Source: Rhodocollybia butyracea (taxonomy: Eukaryota; Basidiomycota; Agaricomycetes; Agaricales; Omphalotaceae). From it: a stretch of 30,773 bases of DNA. The notes beneath the pieces were generated by a model. The model worked only from the letters and a program-made list of their open reading frames with translations. It did no database searches and had not been told where the DNA came from. Positions within the stretch are counted from its first letter, which is position 1; each line of letters starts with the position of its first letter. A program made the position numbers and the translations under genes. The DNA lies in the NCBI GenBank assembly GCA_015501585.1, contig JADNRY010000700.1:1-30773 (forward strand), written 5' to 3'. Shown here one piece after another: positions 10,285 through 19,646 of this stretch.

Positions 10285-11972
10285 CTACGGTTTATAAATC
10301 CTCAACAACCTCGCCTCCGTTATAATCCTTGTCCGACACAACGGACATTCCCTCGTGCTGCCCATAATTGCGTCGCAGCAATTCCTACACATGGCGAGAT
10401 GGCTATATGACATACGAAGAAAGTGGTGAGTGGTGAGTAAACGAGTTAAACCATGGACCCAAAAAAGGAAGAAGAAAGGAAGAAAAGAGGGAGAAACTCA
10501 CCCGCAATCTACAACAGCAATATTTGCTTCTTCATCTTGACAAACAACACATAGACCCGAACGTTCCATGAACGAAGGTTTTGGAACAGCCGGCGGCGGA
10601 GGCGATGTCGAACTCGGAGGCGGAGGTGGACCGGACGAGCTCTCACCCTCATCCATCCTCTCCCCCTCACCCCCCTCACCATCCACCCTCATCCTATCCT
10701 CCTCCTCCCTCCTCCTCTTCCCCTCCCTCTCCTCCTTCTCCCTCTCCATCCGCTCCATCATCTCATGCTGCACCCTAATCCTCTCCTCATCCTCCCTCTC
10801 CTCCATAATCCGCATCCTCTCCCGCTCCCTCTTCTCATCCTCCACCAAATCCGCCACCTTCTTCACCAAATCGCCCTTCTCCAATATCATATTCCCCCCC
10901 GTGCTCACGTGGTTCGAATGCAGGACCGCTTTGAGCGCGCTTATGGAGAGGGCGGAGATGTGGTCGTGCGTCATCTCGACGAGCTCGTCGAGCGTTGGCG
11001 GGGACTGGGAGGCGCGCGGGTGGCTGGGGGCGCAGCGGAGGAGGCGCGGGGGCGCGATGTTTGTGGATTGGAGGGGGCTGCGCGTTGAGGTTGTGGGAGG
11101 ACCGCGAGGCGGTGGGGTACGCGTAGGGATGGTACTGCGGTGCGCGGGAGGTACTGGGGCGGGGAGGGGTATAGTGCGTTTGATAGGACCCGGGGTGCGG
11201 ATAACCCGGGTGATGCTGCGGATACTGTTGATACTGCTGCTGGCGCTGGGGCCTCGCAGCCGATGCTGGTCGCGTGGAAGGATTTTGCGGAGGAGGCCCC
11301 GATGAATACGGCTGCGTTCGTGGACGTACTGGAGTTGGGGGTGGTCCGTCTGGTGCTAGATCAGGCCTTGCGAATTCCGGTCTCGAATGCTGTGGCGGGG
11401 GAGGTGGCGCCGGGGCTGGCGGGGTGTTGTTGGAGGTTCTGGGGGAGAAGAGTCCTCGAGAGCGATTGGAGCCGGATCGATTGGGTACAGAGTATTTTCT
11501 ATAGTAATCCTAACAGAAAACAAACGTCAGAAACGTCAGAAAGTGACCAAAACGCACGCGAAGAGATCCTTTCTCACCTCATTCACAGGAGCCAAGCATC
11601 CATTCGGATGCTACCATTCCAAGCAATTAGCACGTCTAATCCCACAAAAAAAGCGCGTAACGTACCCTAACCGCAAGCAGCGCATTAATCACATCATCCT
11701 TTTCCACTGCATGATCGATCCTAATATTATACGCCGCCGCGTATTTTCTCAATTTCGCCAACTGCAGTGTTCTCAGCACGCCCTTCCCAGAGGCAGTAAC
11801 TAGATGAGATAAAACCATACAGGATAAATTGATAAGCGTCCGGTTTAGCATGAAAATAACCACAAAAAGGCGCACTCTGCAGAAACTCGATACAAAACGC
11901 ACAGACGTGCATCGGGTCATAACCAGGCGCAGAAGCCATGTTTCCTCCTTGAGAATTTGTTTCGCGAGGCAT
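10285..11972 (-). CDS. SAP/RING E3 ubiquitin ligase, CARP (RNF34/RFFL)-like
   Basis: Predicted E3 ubiquitin ligase. Exon 1 (11972-11821) encodes a small Cys/His-rich segment (CAFC, then C and FH). Exon 2 (11771-11666) is a SAP-like helix-extended loop (LAKLRKYAAAYNIRIDH, DVINALLAVR). A 33-nt micro-exon (11610-11578, HPNGCLAPVNE) follows, then from 11,509 a DYYRKYSVPNR segment and a long Pro/Gln-rich linker. A second SAP-like stretch (LDELVEMTHDHISALS) leads into an Arg/Glu-rich coiled coil and the RING, split between CVVCQDEEANIAVVDCG (ends 10,502) and HLAMCRNCC...CPLCRTR (10402-10285). All C3HC4 ligands are present. Animal CARPs share the order zinc finger, SAP, RING. The ATG at 11,939 has a better start context. 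The linker changes frame once, through a weak intron (about 52 nt, GTTATC donor) or an indel. Confidence 0.82.
10630..10860. repeat. Long polypurine/polypyrimidine tract inside the RING gene
   Basis: About 230 bases are almost purely pyrimidine on the plus strand (CTC/TCC-rich) and purine on the minus strand. It encodes the Arg/Glu-rich coiled coil plus a Gly/Glu/Asp-rich stretch ahead of the RING. The strand bias follows from GAG/AGG/GAA codons, but a mirror-like purine tract of this length could also form triplex-type DNA. Confidence 0.6.
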
Positions 11973-13108
11973 CAGAGCCTGGTAGTCGGTGCAGCTGCTG
12001 CAGTATGCGTATCCTGGGTAGAGATCGATTGAGAATCAGCAATGATTATCTCATGTTACCCCATGTACCCGTGTATCCCATGAACGATCATGGACAATCA
12101 TGAGTTCATGGCCAATCATAGGTATCACGGTATTATGGGTATCATGGGGCATCAAGCTTCAAGTATAACTAAAAGACTCGCCACAATGGTTACACCTCCT
12201 CGACCTCGTAAACAGCATATTAAAACTCCTTCGCGCACTTCCTGCACGCCATCTCAGCCGTCCCGCCCGTATTCGGGGGTGGAACCCCGCTGAGAAGGGG
12301 TAGTCCCATTCCACGCCCGTCCATTGATTCGGAGAAACAAGTACCAATGGTGACTGTGTTAACGTTCGTAGTTCAGTGGGTTGAGTAGCTTTATAGCTGG
12401 ATAGCTTTATAACTTGATAGCCGATAGCTGAATAGGGTGGATAACCGGATAGCTGTTATAGCTGTTATATCCTTGCCAGGGGAAGCGCTAAACCGAGTCG
12501 AATTCGAGACGAATTCCGTCAAAGGTCGTCCTGATGGTACCCGTTCAAAAATGAGATGAGAAATAAATCTTGTGTGAGTTTCTGCCAAGCTTCGGTTATA
12601 GTAAGCAGACAGAACGTTCTCGTAGCTTCCAAGGTAACAATAGGTACAGTAAGCAAAGTACAGCCACGCGAACAAGAGCCTAGAGCGCTAATATGATTGG
12701 GCGCTACCGCAATTTCGGGCCGCCATCACAATGATGAATGAAACTAGTCCCGAGCCCAATTGAACTCTTCCTAGCTCTTCCTGGACCTCCGAGACTTTCA
12801 TGAAATTCCAACAGCTATTTCGTTCGAAAGCTTCCCTCCGTGATGAGGCACAAGCAGATCTCCAACTTTATTGTGCACACCTATGTATTGGTTCATGGTC
12901 ACCTGCATGAGAAAGAAATGAAAAGATTTGAGGAACAAAAAAACTTGATAGATCCCAGAAATCTGGACCCCATATGACCTCCGAGTCGGCCCATCCTGTC
13001 TCCGAAAGGTCTCCGAAAGGCCAAATACGCCAAATATACGCCCTTCAACTAAGTTCAGATCTGTATTGAAGTACTATTAGTGTCTGACTCTTTTTCGGGT
13101 CCACCATC
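11973..13108. other. Intergenic region with simple repeats
   Basis: No gene is supported. Two low-complexity patches stand out. At 12,050-12,150 ATCATGG/CCATGA words recur and are partly palindromic. At 12,385-12,470 the word ATAGCT recurs many times, with variants such as GGATAGC and TTATAGC. The 3' end of the stretch is presumably the promoter of the gene starting at 13,109. Confidence 0.5.
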
Positions 13109-14967
13109 ATGTCCTTGGTTCGACCAGGCTTCACCTCACGCGCACGACCACTCCCTGCTCCTGCTTCCGCTCCTCTTTCTCTGCTCTGGAATCTCTACAC
13201 CCTCGTAACTTTCTTCGCACTCTGGTCCTGGACTTTGGCATGGGCACCCGGCGTCGGCGTCGGAGTCTATGCGCAGATAAACGCCCCGTCTTGTAATTCG
13301 GAATTGGATTTTCAGTGGGTGCGCACACGAGCTGCGCGATGTTTCTTCCGAATCTCCAACTCATTGTATGATTGTATGGCGTAACAGGCATTCAACTCGC
13401 TCCAACAAGACCCCTGCGTCGTAGCAGTATACCTCGTCCAGCCTTGTAACCCTGGTAAGTTATCTTCGTAACGTGCACTTGAGTGCCTGCTAAAGCTAAA
13501 GCGCTAATATCTAATATCTCACACCCATGGTAGAGTATAGCATCCCAGTCATCACCCCAACCGAAAGCTACAGCGGACCCGACATGGGTCAAGGCAACCC
13601 TTGTCAGTGCAGCTCTGTGACATACATGATGCTGAGCGCGTGTAGTGCGTGCCAGGGAGGTGGCTTGTCAACGTAAGTCGTGAATCTCAGAAATCCAGAA
13701 ATCCATCCCTCTCTCTCTCTCTCTCTCTGTACTGCAGACGGAAGACTGAGTACTGATATTTCCCTGTCGATATCTCTAGCTGGGAGGGGTACAAAGTCAA
13801 CTGTTCAACAATCTATCTTGATGTGTAAGTTCGTTCTCCCCCAGGAAGCTGTGTAGATAAACTGATTGAAGCATTCTGCCTTTCAAAATCCAACGTTCAA
13901 CCACTGTTATCTCTTCTATCTTTTCTATCTCTCCACCTGCGATCTGATGATTCTTCTGATCGTGATATGATACGTCTTTTTGGTGATACGTTCTGGTGAC
14001 ACGCGGTTTTGGCGATACGCGGTTTTGGTGAATAGATACCCAGGGGATATACCGGAAGTTAGTGTTGTTCATTGCATCTTAGTGTCGAGGGATAGCTGAA
14101 CCTTTTTTGATTCTTTAGGCCACGAAGGTTCCTCATTGGGCGTATCAGAATGTTACAGTGCGTAGTATAACGTGTTAACGCGATTGTCGCTGACTGGATA
14201 TGTAGGCCGAGGGCGTTTTCATTCCCTCGATAGCTCAAGAGGCGGAAGGTACGAACATTCCCATTGATTTTCGAAAACTAATCAAAGTCCAATATATTAT
14301 GTAGATGCACCCGAATCCACGACATCTCCAAGTCCAACCGATAGCACCTCCCCCTCTCCCACTATTCCTGTCGCGCCTGCTATTACCTCCAGTACCACCA
14401 GTAGCAAGAAATCCATCGCAGGTCCTATCGCCGGTAAACACGCCTCGTTCTTTTTTCATCTATGTTTCCCTAACACGCGTCTTCAGGGGGAGTGATAGGA
14501 GGCGTAGCGTTGATCTTCATCACAGCTATCACAGCAATGTACTTGAGGCGGAGACAACGCCGTCGTCGCGGGGCTACGCGGAAAGCGCCGTCTGCGGCTA
14601 TGGTGAATATCCTCGAGGATACGAAACCCAGACCATATCTCGTACCGACATTAGGATCGAACGCGGCTACGCGTTCCGATTTTCATGCTTCTGCACCGGT
14701 GATATCTGCGCCGCCGAAGTTTTATGTGGGTTCTTCTTTTCGAGGATCTATATATGTGGAGTGCGATCTGAAATGTATTATATTGTAGAATCCTGGGATC
14801 CGAGCACGTACCCCTCGGGGCCGCCATTGCAGCAGCACCGACCGGAAGCAGGCCAAGGGCATTCCCCGCAAAGCTCCGAAACGGGAGTGACTGCGTATTT
14901 TTCTACGGGGTATCACAGCGTAATGCCAACTACGCGACAGCCAATGGGAATCCCGCCTGAGCTTTAG
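13109..14967 (+). CDS. Single-pass membrane protein with Cys-rich ectodomain
   Basis: Ten exons join in phase: 13109-13318, 13388-13454, 13534-13672, 13780-13824, 14036-14057, 14119-14157, 14206-14248, 14305-14433, 14487-14729 and 14789-14967 (1,116 nt, 371 residues). The N-terminus has a hydrophobic signal segment (LYTLVTFFALWSWTLAW). Then comes an ectodomain with paired cysteines (DPCVVAVYLVQPC, NPCQCSSVTYMMLSACSACQ) and N-glycosylation sites (NCS, NVT), a Ser/Thr/Pro stalk, one membrane helix (GGVIGGVALIFITAITAMYL) and a basic RRRQRRRR stop-transfer motif. The cytoplasmic tail ends DPSTYPSGPP and on to PPEL. I recognise this architecture from a widespread Agaricomycete family without a named function; a cell-surface sensor is only a guess. 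The last intron needs a weak GTTCTT donor to stay in phase. Confidence 0.85.
13708..13728 (+). repeat. (CT)n microsatellite in an intron
   Basis: About ten CT units lie in the third intron of the Cys-rich membrane protein gene, just before the acceptor region. Confidence 0.85.
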
Positions 14968-15048
14968 CGGATCGAATTTTCTGGTAATTTAACGACTTGT
15001 GTACTTATGCCACACGTACATACGATAAACGACAAAGTGTACAAATAA

Positions 15049-15481
15049 CTAGTTCCTGTTGCCACTGCCAGTGTTTCCACCCATGCCGAAAGCGTCTTTG
15101 GCCTTGTCCAGAATAGATTGCTATTGATGGGTGTCAGAGCAGGTCGAGTAAGAAAAGAAGGAAGAGACGTACATCGTTCTGGTTGGAGTTGCCGCTGAAT
15201 GCGTCGCCGGCCTTTTGGGTAGCAGACTTCTGGCTCTGCAGTAAACGATGAGTACGACGAAAAGAAAGACGGCGGCGTCGAGACTTGCCTCGGGCTGAAC
15301 GGTCGATGCAACCGAGTCGTACGCGCTTTTGGCGCTGTCGCCGACCTGCTCAGCCATACCCTTTTGAGAGTCGGGCTACAAAATCGCGCGTCGGTCGTCG
15401 TCAAGAACAGTGTAGCACGCTACGTACCTTCATGGCAGAAGAGGCCTTGTCGGTGAAGCTTTGGCGGTTAGCGTCAGACAT
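15049..15481 (-). CDS. HSP9/HSP12-family stress protein
   Basis: Four exons, 15481-15428, 15375-15289, 15235-15173 and 15120-15049, encode 91 residues. The start, MSDANRQSFTDKASSAMK, and repeated amphipathic segments (GMAEQVGDSAKSAYDSVAS, KSATQKAGDAF, QSILDKAKDAFG) identify the HSP9/HSP12 family (Pfam PF04119). Yeast Hsp12 is a small, largely disordered protein that folds on membranes and stabilises them under heat, osmotic and stationary-phase stress. All junctions are phase 0. The second intron begins GC (CCCGAG then GCAAGT) rather than GT; the remaining donors are GTACGT. It is divergent from ribosomal L26, with about 1 kb between the starts. Confidence 0.95.
15235..15289 (-). other. GC-AG intron of the HSP12-family gene
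   Basis: The intron (bases 15,288-15,236, 53 nt) has donor GCAAGT and acceptor CTGCAG. Reading through it or using a nearby GT would break a strongly conserved frame (TVQPE joined to SQKSATQ). GC-AG introns are a minor but real class, with an otherwise perfect donor match, as here. Confidence 0.85.
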
Positions 15482-15561
15482 TGTTATCAAGTAGAAAGTC
15501 GAGTCGAGTGTGTGGTACGAGGGCAAGTTGTTTTGGTCTATCCTTCGCTTCGCAGCCCATC

Positions 15562-15569
15562 CTTTTATA
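15562..15569 (-). promoter_or_regulatory. TATA box of the HSP12-family gene
   Basis: Minus-strand TATAAAAG lies about 85 bases before the ATG. A 12-bp perfect palindrome, GGGGGATCCCCC, lies further upstream at 15,634-15,645, within a C/G-rich patch that could hold stress-element-like (AGGGG-type) sequences. No exact stress element is asserted. Confidence 0.5.
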
Positions 15570-16009
15570 CTCGATGCAGCCAAAGTTGTACAAATACTTT
15601 TTTTCTTTCTTTTTCCTTTGCTTTTCCTTTTTTGGGGGATCCCCCGCCCTAGGCCTCAAGGCGTCATCGCTTCTATCGTCGATCGCTGCGTCATTTTTTT
15701 CAGAGGCTTCTAAATCAACTCTATCCGCCTCATAGCGCGTTAGCTGTCAACCGATATTCGCACACTCATCGCAGGATATTCGCTGCTCATAGCACAGGCT
15801 TTTATCTGTGAAACGTAGGCTAAATCCAGCCAGTACTACTGGCGTCGGGATCCTGGCAAGTATAATCGTTACTCTACCGCCACTGATATACCCCGCTTTG
15901 GCCTTCCCGATTAGGATATCCGATTGCCCTGTTCGACTCGATCATTAACCGGATCCTTGTCCTAAGTCCGTGGCCTATTTTTATTTGGGGTAAAACGCGC
16001 ACCAAGATC

Positions 16010-16310
16010 TTCTACGTGCTTGTACAAACGTCAACGTTTCAGCTTACAACGGTCGACCAAGCACACAAGCCAAGCGTAGCATGTCCGTTTTAATTCTCAG
16101 TCAGTATCTTTTACTTCAGCGGCGCATACAGCCGGTATCCACAAAATATATTTGGTGAAACTCATACCACGACACGATCTTCTGTGCGTTTAACCATGTC
16201 AACTCGGTCCGACCGACGAAGCGTAGCATGTCCGATTTCTTGAGCACAGTACAGAAATAGCTCGTTTTCAGTCGCGCGCACACTCCGGTATGCACAAAAA
16301 TACACGCGAT
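16010..16310 (+). repeat. Diverged tandem repeat, about 150-bp unit, between divergent promoters
   Basis: Two units share, in order, an AAGATCTTCT/ACGATCTTCT word, GTCGACC/GTCCGACC, the exact word GCGTAGCATGTCCG (16,074 and 16,221), TTCAGTC-like words, and CCGGTAT(C/G)CACAAAA (about 16,132 and 16,285). The offset is 147-153 bases. It lies between the starts of the HSP12-family gene and L26, so it may be shared regulatory DNA or simply a duplicated spacer. Confidence 0.7.
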
Positions 16311-16507
16311 CTACCGAATAAGAAATGCGCAACTGCAAAGGGTGTATTTAAAACTTTGAGAAACAAGTTACGAGGCGTATCACAATTTACAAATCAAGCG
16401 CCCACCTAAGCGCCTAGTCCTGGGAAACATTTTGTAATACTATAGTTCCGAAAAGAAACGTGACATTATTATTCTCGACCACCAAGGGCATCCAAGAGCC
16501 TCACAAA

Positions 16508-17308
16508 ATGAAGTACAACGCCGGTGCGTATTTTTGCACATCCTACCATACTATGGGACTCTGCCGTGCTGCTGGACTCTGCTGGTGCTCCAAAACCCAG
16601 CTGGAAAATCTATGAACGAATTCGTTTGGGAACCCCACATCTCTTTGAATCGATGTGTTGTAGGAATACAGGAATCCAAATCTGACCGCCTATTTTCTCT
16701 AGATGTCTCGTCCTCCCGCCGCAAGGCCCACAAAGCCCACTTTTCGCTCCTTCCTCCATCCGCCGCAAAATAATGTCTTCGGCACTCTCGAAAGAGCTGC
16801 GTGCCAAACACAGTGTATGCATCCTCCTCTCCCCGCCTAACATTCCCAACTCTTCTCACTCCCTAAATTTTACCATTCCTAACTCTTCTCTCACACAGGC
16901 CCGCTCCCTCCCCATCCGCAAAGACGACGAGGTCCGGATCGTGCGCGGCAAGTACAAAGGCCGGGAAGGCAAGGTCACCCAGGTCTACAGGAAGAAGTGG
17001 GTCATCCACGTCGAGCGTGTGCACAGGGACAAGTCGAACGGTGCGACCGCGCCGATTGGGATCCACCCGAGTAATGTGGTGATTACTACTATCAAGCTTG
17101 ATAAGGACCGGTGCGTGAAGCGTTTGCAGCGTTTTGCGCTGCATATGGTTTATGGTTACTCATGTTTTGTTATTCCTTCGTTATCGTTTCGATAGACGGG
17201 CAATCCTCGACAGGAAAAACCGCAAGGCTACGAGCACCGATGTCGAGATGGTAGATGTGCGTCCCATCTCCTTTTCTCTGTTCAAATAACTAATTGTCTC
17301 TACAGTAA
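16508..17308 (+). CDS. RPL26: 60S ribosomal protein L26 (uL24), with one missing base
   Basis: Component of the large ribosomal subunit near the peptide exit tunnel. Exons are 16508-16523 (MKYNA), 16703-16814, 16899-17110, 17196-17256 and a final 17306-17308 holding only the TAA. Identity rests on [49 protein letters not shown] (a KOW motif), [13 protein letters not shown] and [13 protein letters not shown]. In exon 2, after AHFS at about 16,744, the conserved continuation ([12 protein letters not shown]) is read one base out of frame. Spliced length is one short of a codon multiple; with that base the product is 134 residues, normal for the family. Start context is good. A frameshift in an essential ribosomal protein suggests a sequence error, unless a second intact copy exists. 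Confidence 0.93.
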
Positions 17309-17524
17309 TGGCTTGGCTTGGTTTATCGGCGTTGCGTTCTTCTTCCCTTACCTACCTACACTCTTCCGTACCAAAAAATCCACCGTGTACCATGTGTTCC
17401 TATGCTATGCCAAAACTGCCCAATATGTTATGCGGTTCTTTTCGGAAAATATCTGTTAGTTGAATGGATGGATGCCAGATGGTACAGTTTTTGCAAAAAG
17501 TTCCCTTCGACGGCTATTCAACGA

Positions 17525-17770
17525 CTATTCAACGAGCTTGAGGATGTATGAAGCTTTAACGAAAGAACGAAAGAGCATTTCGGAGGCGGGAGCCACGTCC
17601 TGGTGGTATTCAAAAAGTCTTTGGAATCGTCGTGTGCGATGGGACGGGACCGACTTGAAATTTTACTCTTCGAACGCTAACGACTAGCTTCACCGTGACC
17701 TGAGCGATGAACGAGTAATCTTTCTAGCTCAAACGCGTCTGGAAGAATGAGCATCACAGCGTCGTTGGAT
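17525..17770 (+). repeat. Repeat unit A: 3' module of a local gene family
   Basis: First of two direct copies (the second is 17,852-18,075). Both begin with a CTATTCAACGAG/GTATTCAACGAG word, then share AGCATTTCGGAGG and a nearly identical core encoding TSWWYSKSLWNR and VRWDGTDLKFYSS. They end in a GCTCAAACGC(G/C)TC(T/C)GGAAG segment. Related modules occur at about 18,480-18,290 on the minus strand and 20,690-21,125 on the plus strand, next to copies of the larger gene. Unit A is therefore probably an orphaned 3' part. Confidence 0.7.
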
Positions 17771-17851
17771 AGATTCAGCCAAGATTCAGCAATGAGTGAA
17801 CGGCTGCACGGTAACAATTTTGCAAACACGAAAAAAGTTCTCTACACCACT

Positions 17852-18075
17852 AAGTATTCAACGAGAATATATGAAGTTTTGACGTTTTATCGAGTGAGCA
17901 TTTCGGAGGAGGGATACACGTCCTGGTGGTATTCAAAAAGTCTTTGGAATCGTTGTGTGCGATGGGACGGGACCGACTTGAAATTTTATTCTTCCATACT
18001 CTTTGAACGCTAACGATTCTTCACCTGGGTGAGTACCTTTCTGGCTCAAACGCCTCCGGAAGATTCAGTAATGTC
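17852..18075 (+). repeat. Repeat unit B: second direct copy of the 3' module
   Basis: It aligns with 17,525-17,770. The core of roughly 80 bases around CGTCCTGGTGGTATTC differs at only a few positions, while the flanks are much more diverged. The encoded core (ISEEGYTSWWYSKSLWNR) stays open. Confidence 0.7.
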
Positions 18076-18289
18076 TGCTTTTCATGGGCCTTCGAGCGGT
18101 TGAGCCACGGTGGAGTAATGGACCTCGGTATGCTTTGTTTTGATGAAGGTATATAAGTTATTATAATAACACCACGAAGGTGCGCTGACTAGACCCCGAA
18201 GCTTAAGCTTGAGGGGTTGCAAAGCTTCTGACTTTCAGAGCAGGACAGGCGCGAAGACAGATAATACAGTAACAGTTGTGGTGCTTTTT

Positions 18290-19413
18290 AGCGCTTAGCT
18301 TTAGCATTTGAACTAGAAAGGTGCTCGTCCATCACCCAGGCGAAGCCAGGTGTTTCGCATCCCAAGAAAGAAAGCATTTGAAGAGTAACTTCTTTTTGCA
18401 TCCCTCACCGCACACGACGATACCAAAAGACTTGAATCTTGGATAGTGAATAATCAAAATGGTTTGCAAAATCATGGTAGCGCGCCAACGGTGGCCACTA
18501 GTGCTGAATACTTAGCGGGGACGTGTATCCAAAATTTCGCTGAACGTTGACGCTGAATGGTTGGATGATAACCTCTCTCCAAGCTCATTGTTGGAAGTCG
18601 TAAAGGGGATAAAACCGATGATTTCTCACCTCCAATAATCTAGGAGCCAGGAGGCCAAAGACCGATATCTGTCATCCGCGAAAAATACCAGATACGTATC
18701 AAATCAGCGTGTAAGTACCGATGTCCTGGACATTTAGCAATGGTGTGGGTTTCTTCAACCTGGGCTCATGAATGAGGATAATGCGATATCGGTATAAGAT
18801 CAGTAGAATAACCAAAAGTATCAACTGCAAGTGAACGCGTGAACATCAGTCTAAAACCTAGAAGAAGATTGACTCGAACGCGTACATTAGGAATCGATAT
18901 GGGATTCATTCCTAGATTCCGCCTTCTCTGGTACTCCTCCTCAGACATCAGTTTCCTCAAATCACGAGTGCCCTCAGGCATCTTCATTAGTCGCGACCAC
19001 TCTTCACGTGTAATATCCATCATCACAGGTCGGGGTTCTGCCGTATCATTACGTTTTCTCCAGTTGATCTGTTACTACACTTCCTGCAATAAGCCAATCC
19101 TTCACCAAAGCATCTTGCTCCCCTTCTGATAAAGTATTCGACCGACGTGTTTCTTCATCCGGGTACCTTTCGTACCACACCGGTTGAGTGACCATGAGCA
19201 TTCCATCTTCTTTGTCTTTCGGAGTTCCCCGTTGAGGATGGCGGATTGCACCAGCAAAAAAGTTCAGCTTTTCGTTCTTTGCGAGCCAATCATTGATTGG
19301 GAATTCAAGGCGGTCATCCTCGACTCCTAGACTTTGTCGTCGATATTGTAGTGCCGCACAAGGGCACGAGCAGAAGCGAAAGTCATAAAATATCCACCGA
19401 GCAGATAAACCAT
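18290..19413 (-). pseudogene. Unnamed gene family, left (inverted) copy
   Basis: Reading from an ATG at 19,413: MVYLLGGYFMTFASARALV, a frame break at GTCTAGG, then GVEDDRLEFPINDWLAKNEK, AGAIRHPQRGTPKDKEDGM, VTQPVWYERYPDEE and EQDALVKDWLIAG. After a segment that is deleted relative to the right copy come DITREEWSRLMKMPEGTRD and KLMSEEEYQRRRNLG, and further on a RMTDIGLWPPGS block. I do not recognise the family. It aligns over its whole length with the plus-strand copy at 19,647-21,105, and both carry different lesions. The outer end (about 18,480-18,290) matches the repeat modules at 17.5-18.07 kb in reverse orientation. Confidence 0.65.
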
Positions 19414-19646
19414 TGTAGTCAGAAGTCAAACGCTATAAGCACTCGTAAGTTGTAACTAAAAATCGTTGGCAAAAATTCAAAGCAGGGTGAAGGGGTCACG
19501 CGTTTGTCACGCACCCAAAACTTATGCTTATAAGCTGTTAGCGCTTAGCTTTCAAAATTGAACTTGCTTAGACTTTCTTTGAGTCTTTCGCCACGGCTAC
19601 TAGCACGAGCCCTAGGCTCCGACATGTTGGGATCAATGGTTTATCA

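Noticed and set aside
10900..10925. GGTTCGAAT word resembling a tRNA T-loop
   Set aside because: It lies inside the coding exon of the RING gene, and no acceptor, D-arm or anticodon stem surrounds it.
10568..11305. Long plus-strand open frame of 245 codons
   Set aside because: It is antisense to the SAP/RING gene and consists of Ser/Leu/Pro runs mirroring the Glu/Arg-rich coiled coil. No start context or domain is present.
11800..11820. A 21-nt intron in the RING gene (GTATGG...TCTAG)
   Set aside because: It is too short to splice. The acceptor at 11,772 gives a 49-nt intron with matching phase and an intact SAP segment.
14305..14967. Plus-strand open frame of 220 codons read as one uninterrupted gene
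   Set aside because: Its start coincides with exon 8 of the Cys-rich membrane protein in another frame. It reads through two introns, and only its last part (DPSTYPSGPP to the end) is real coding sequence.
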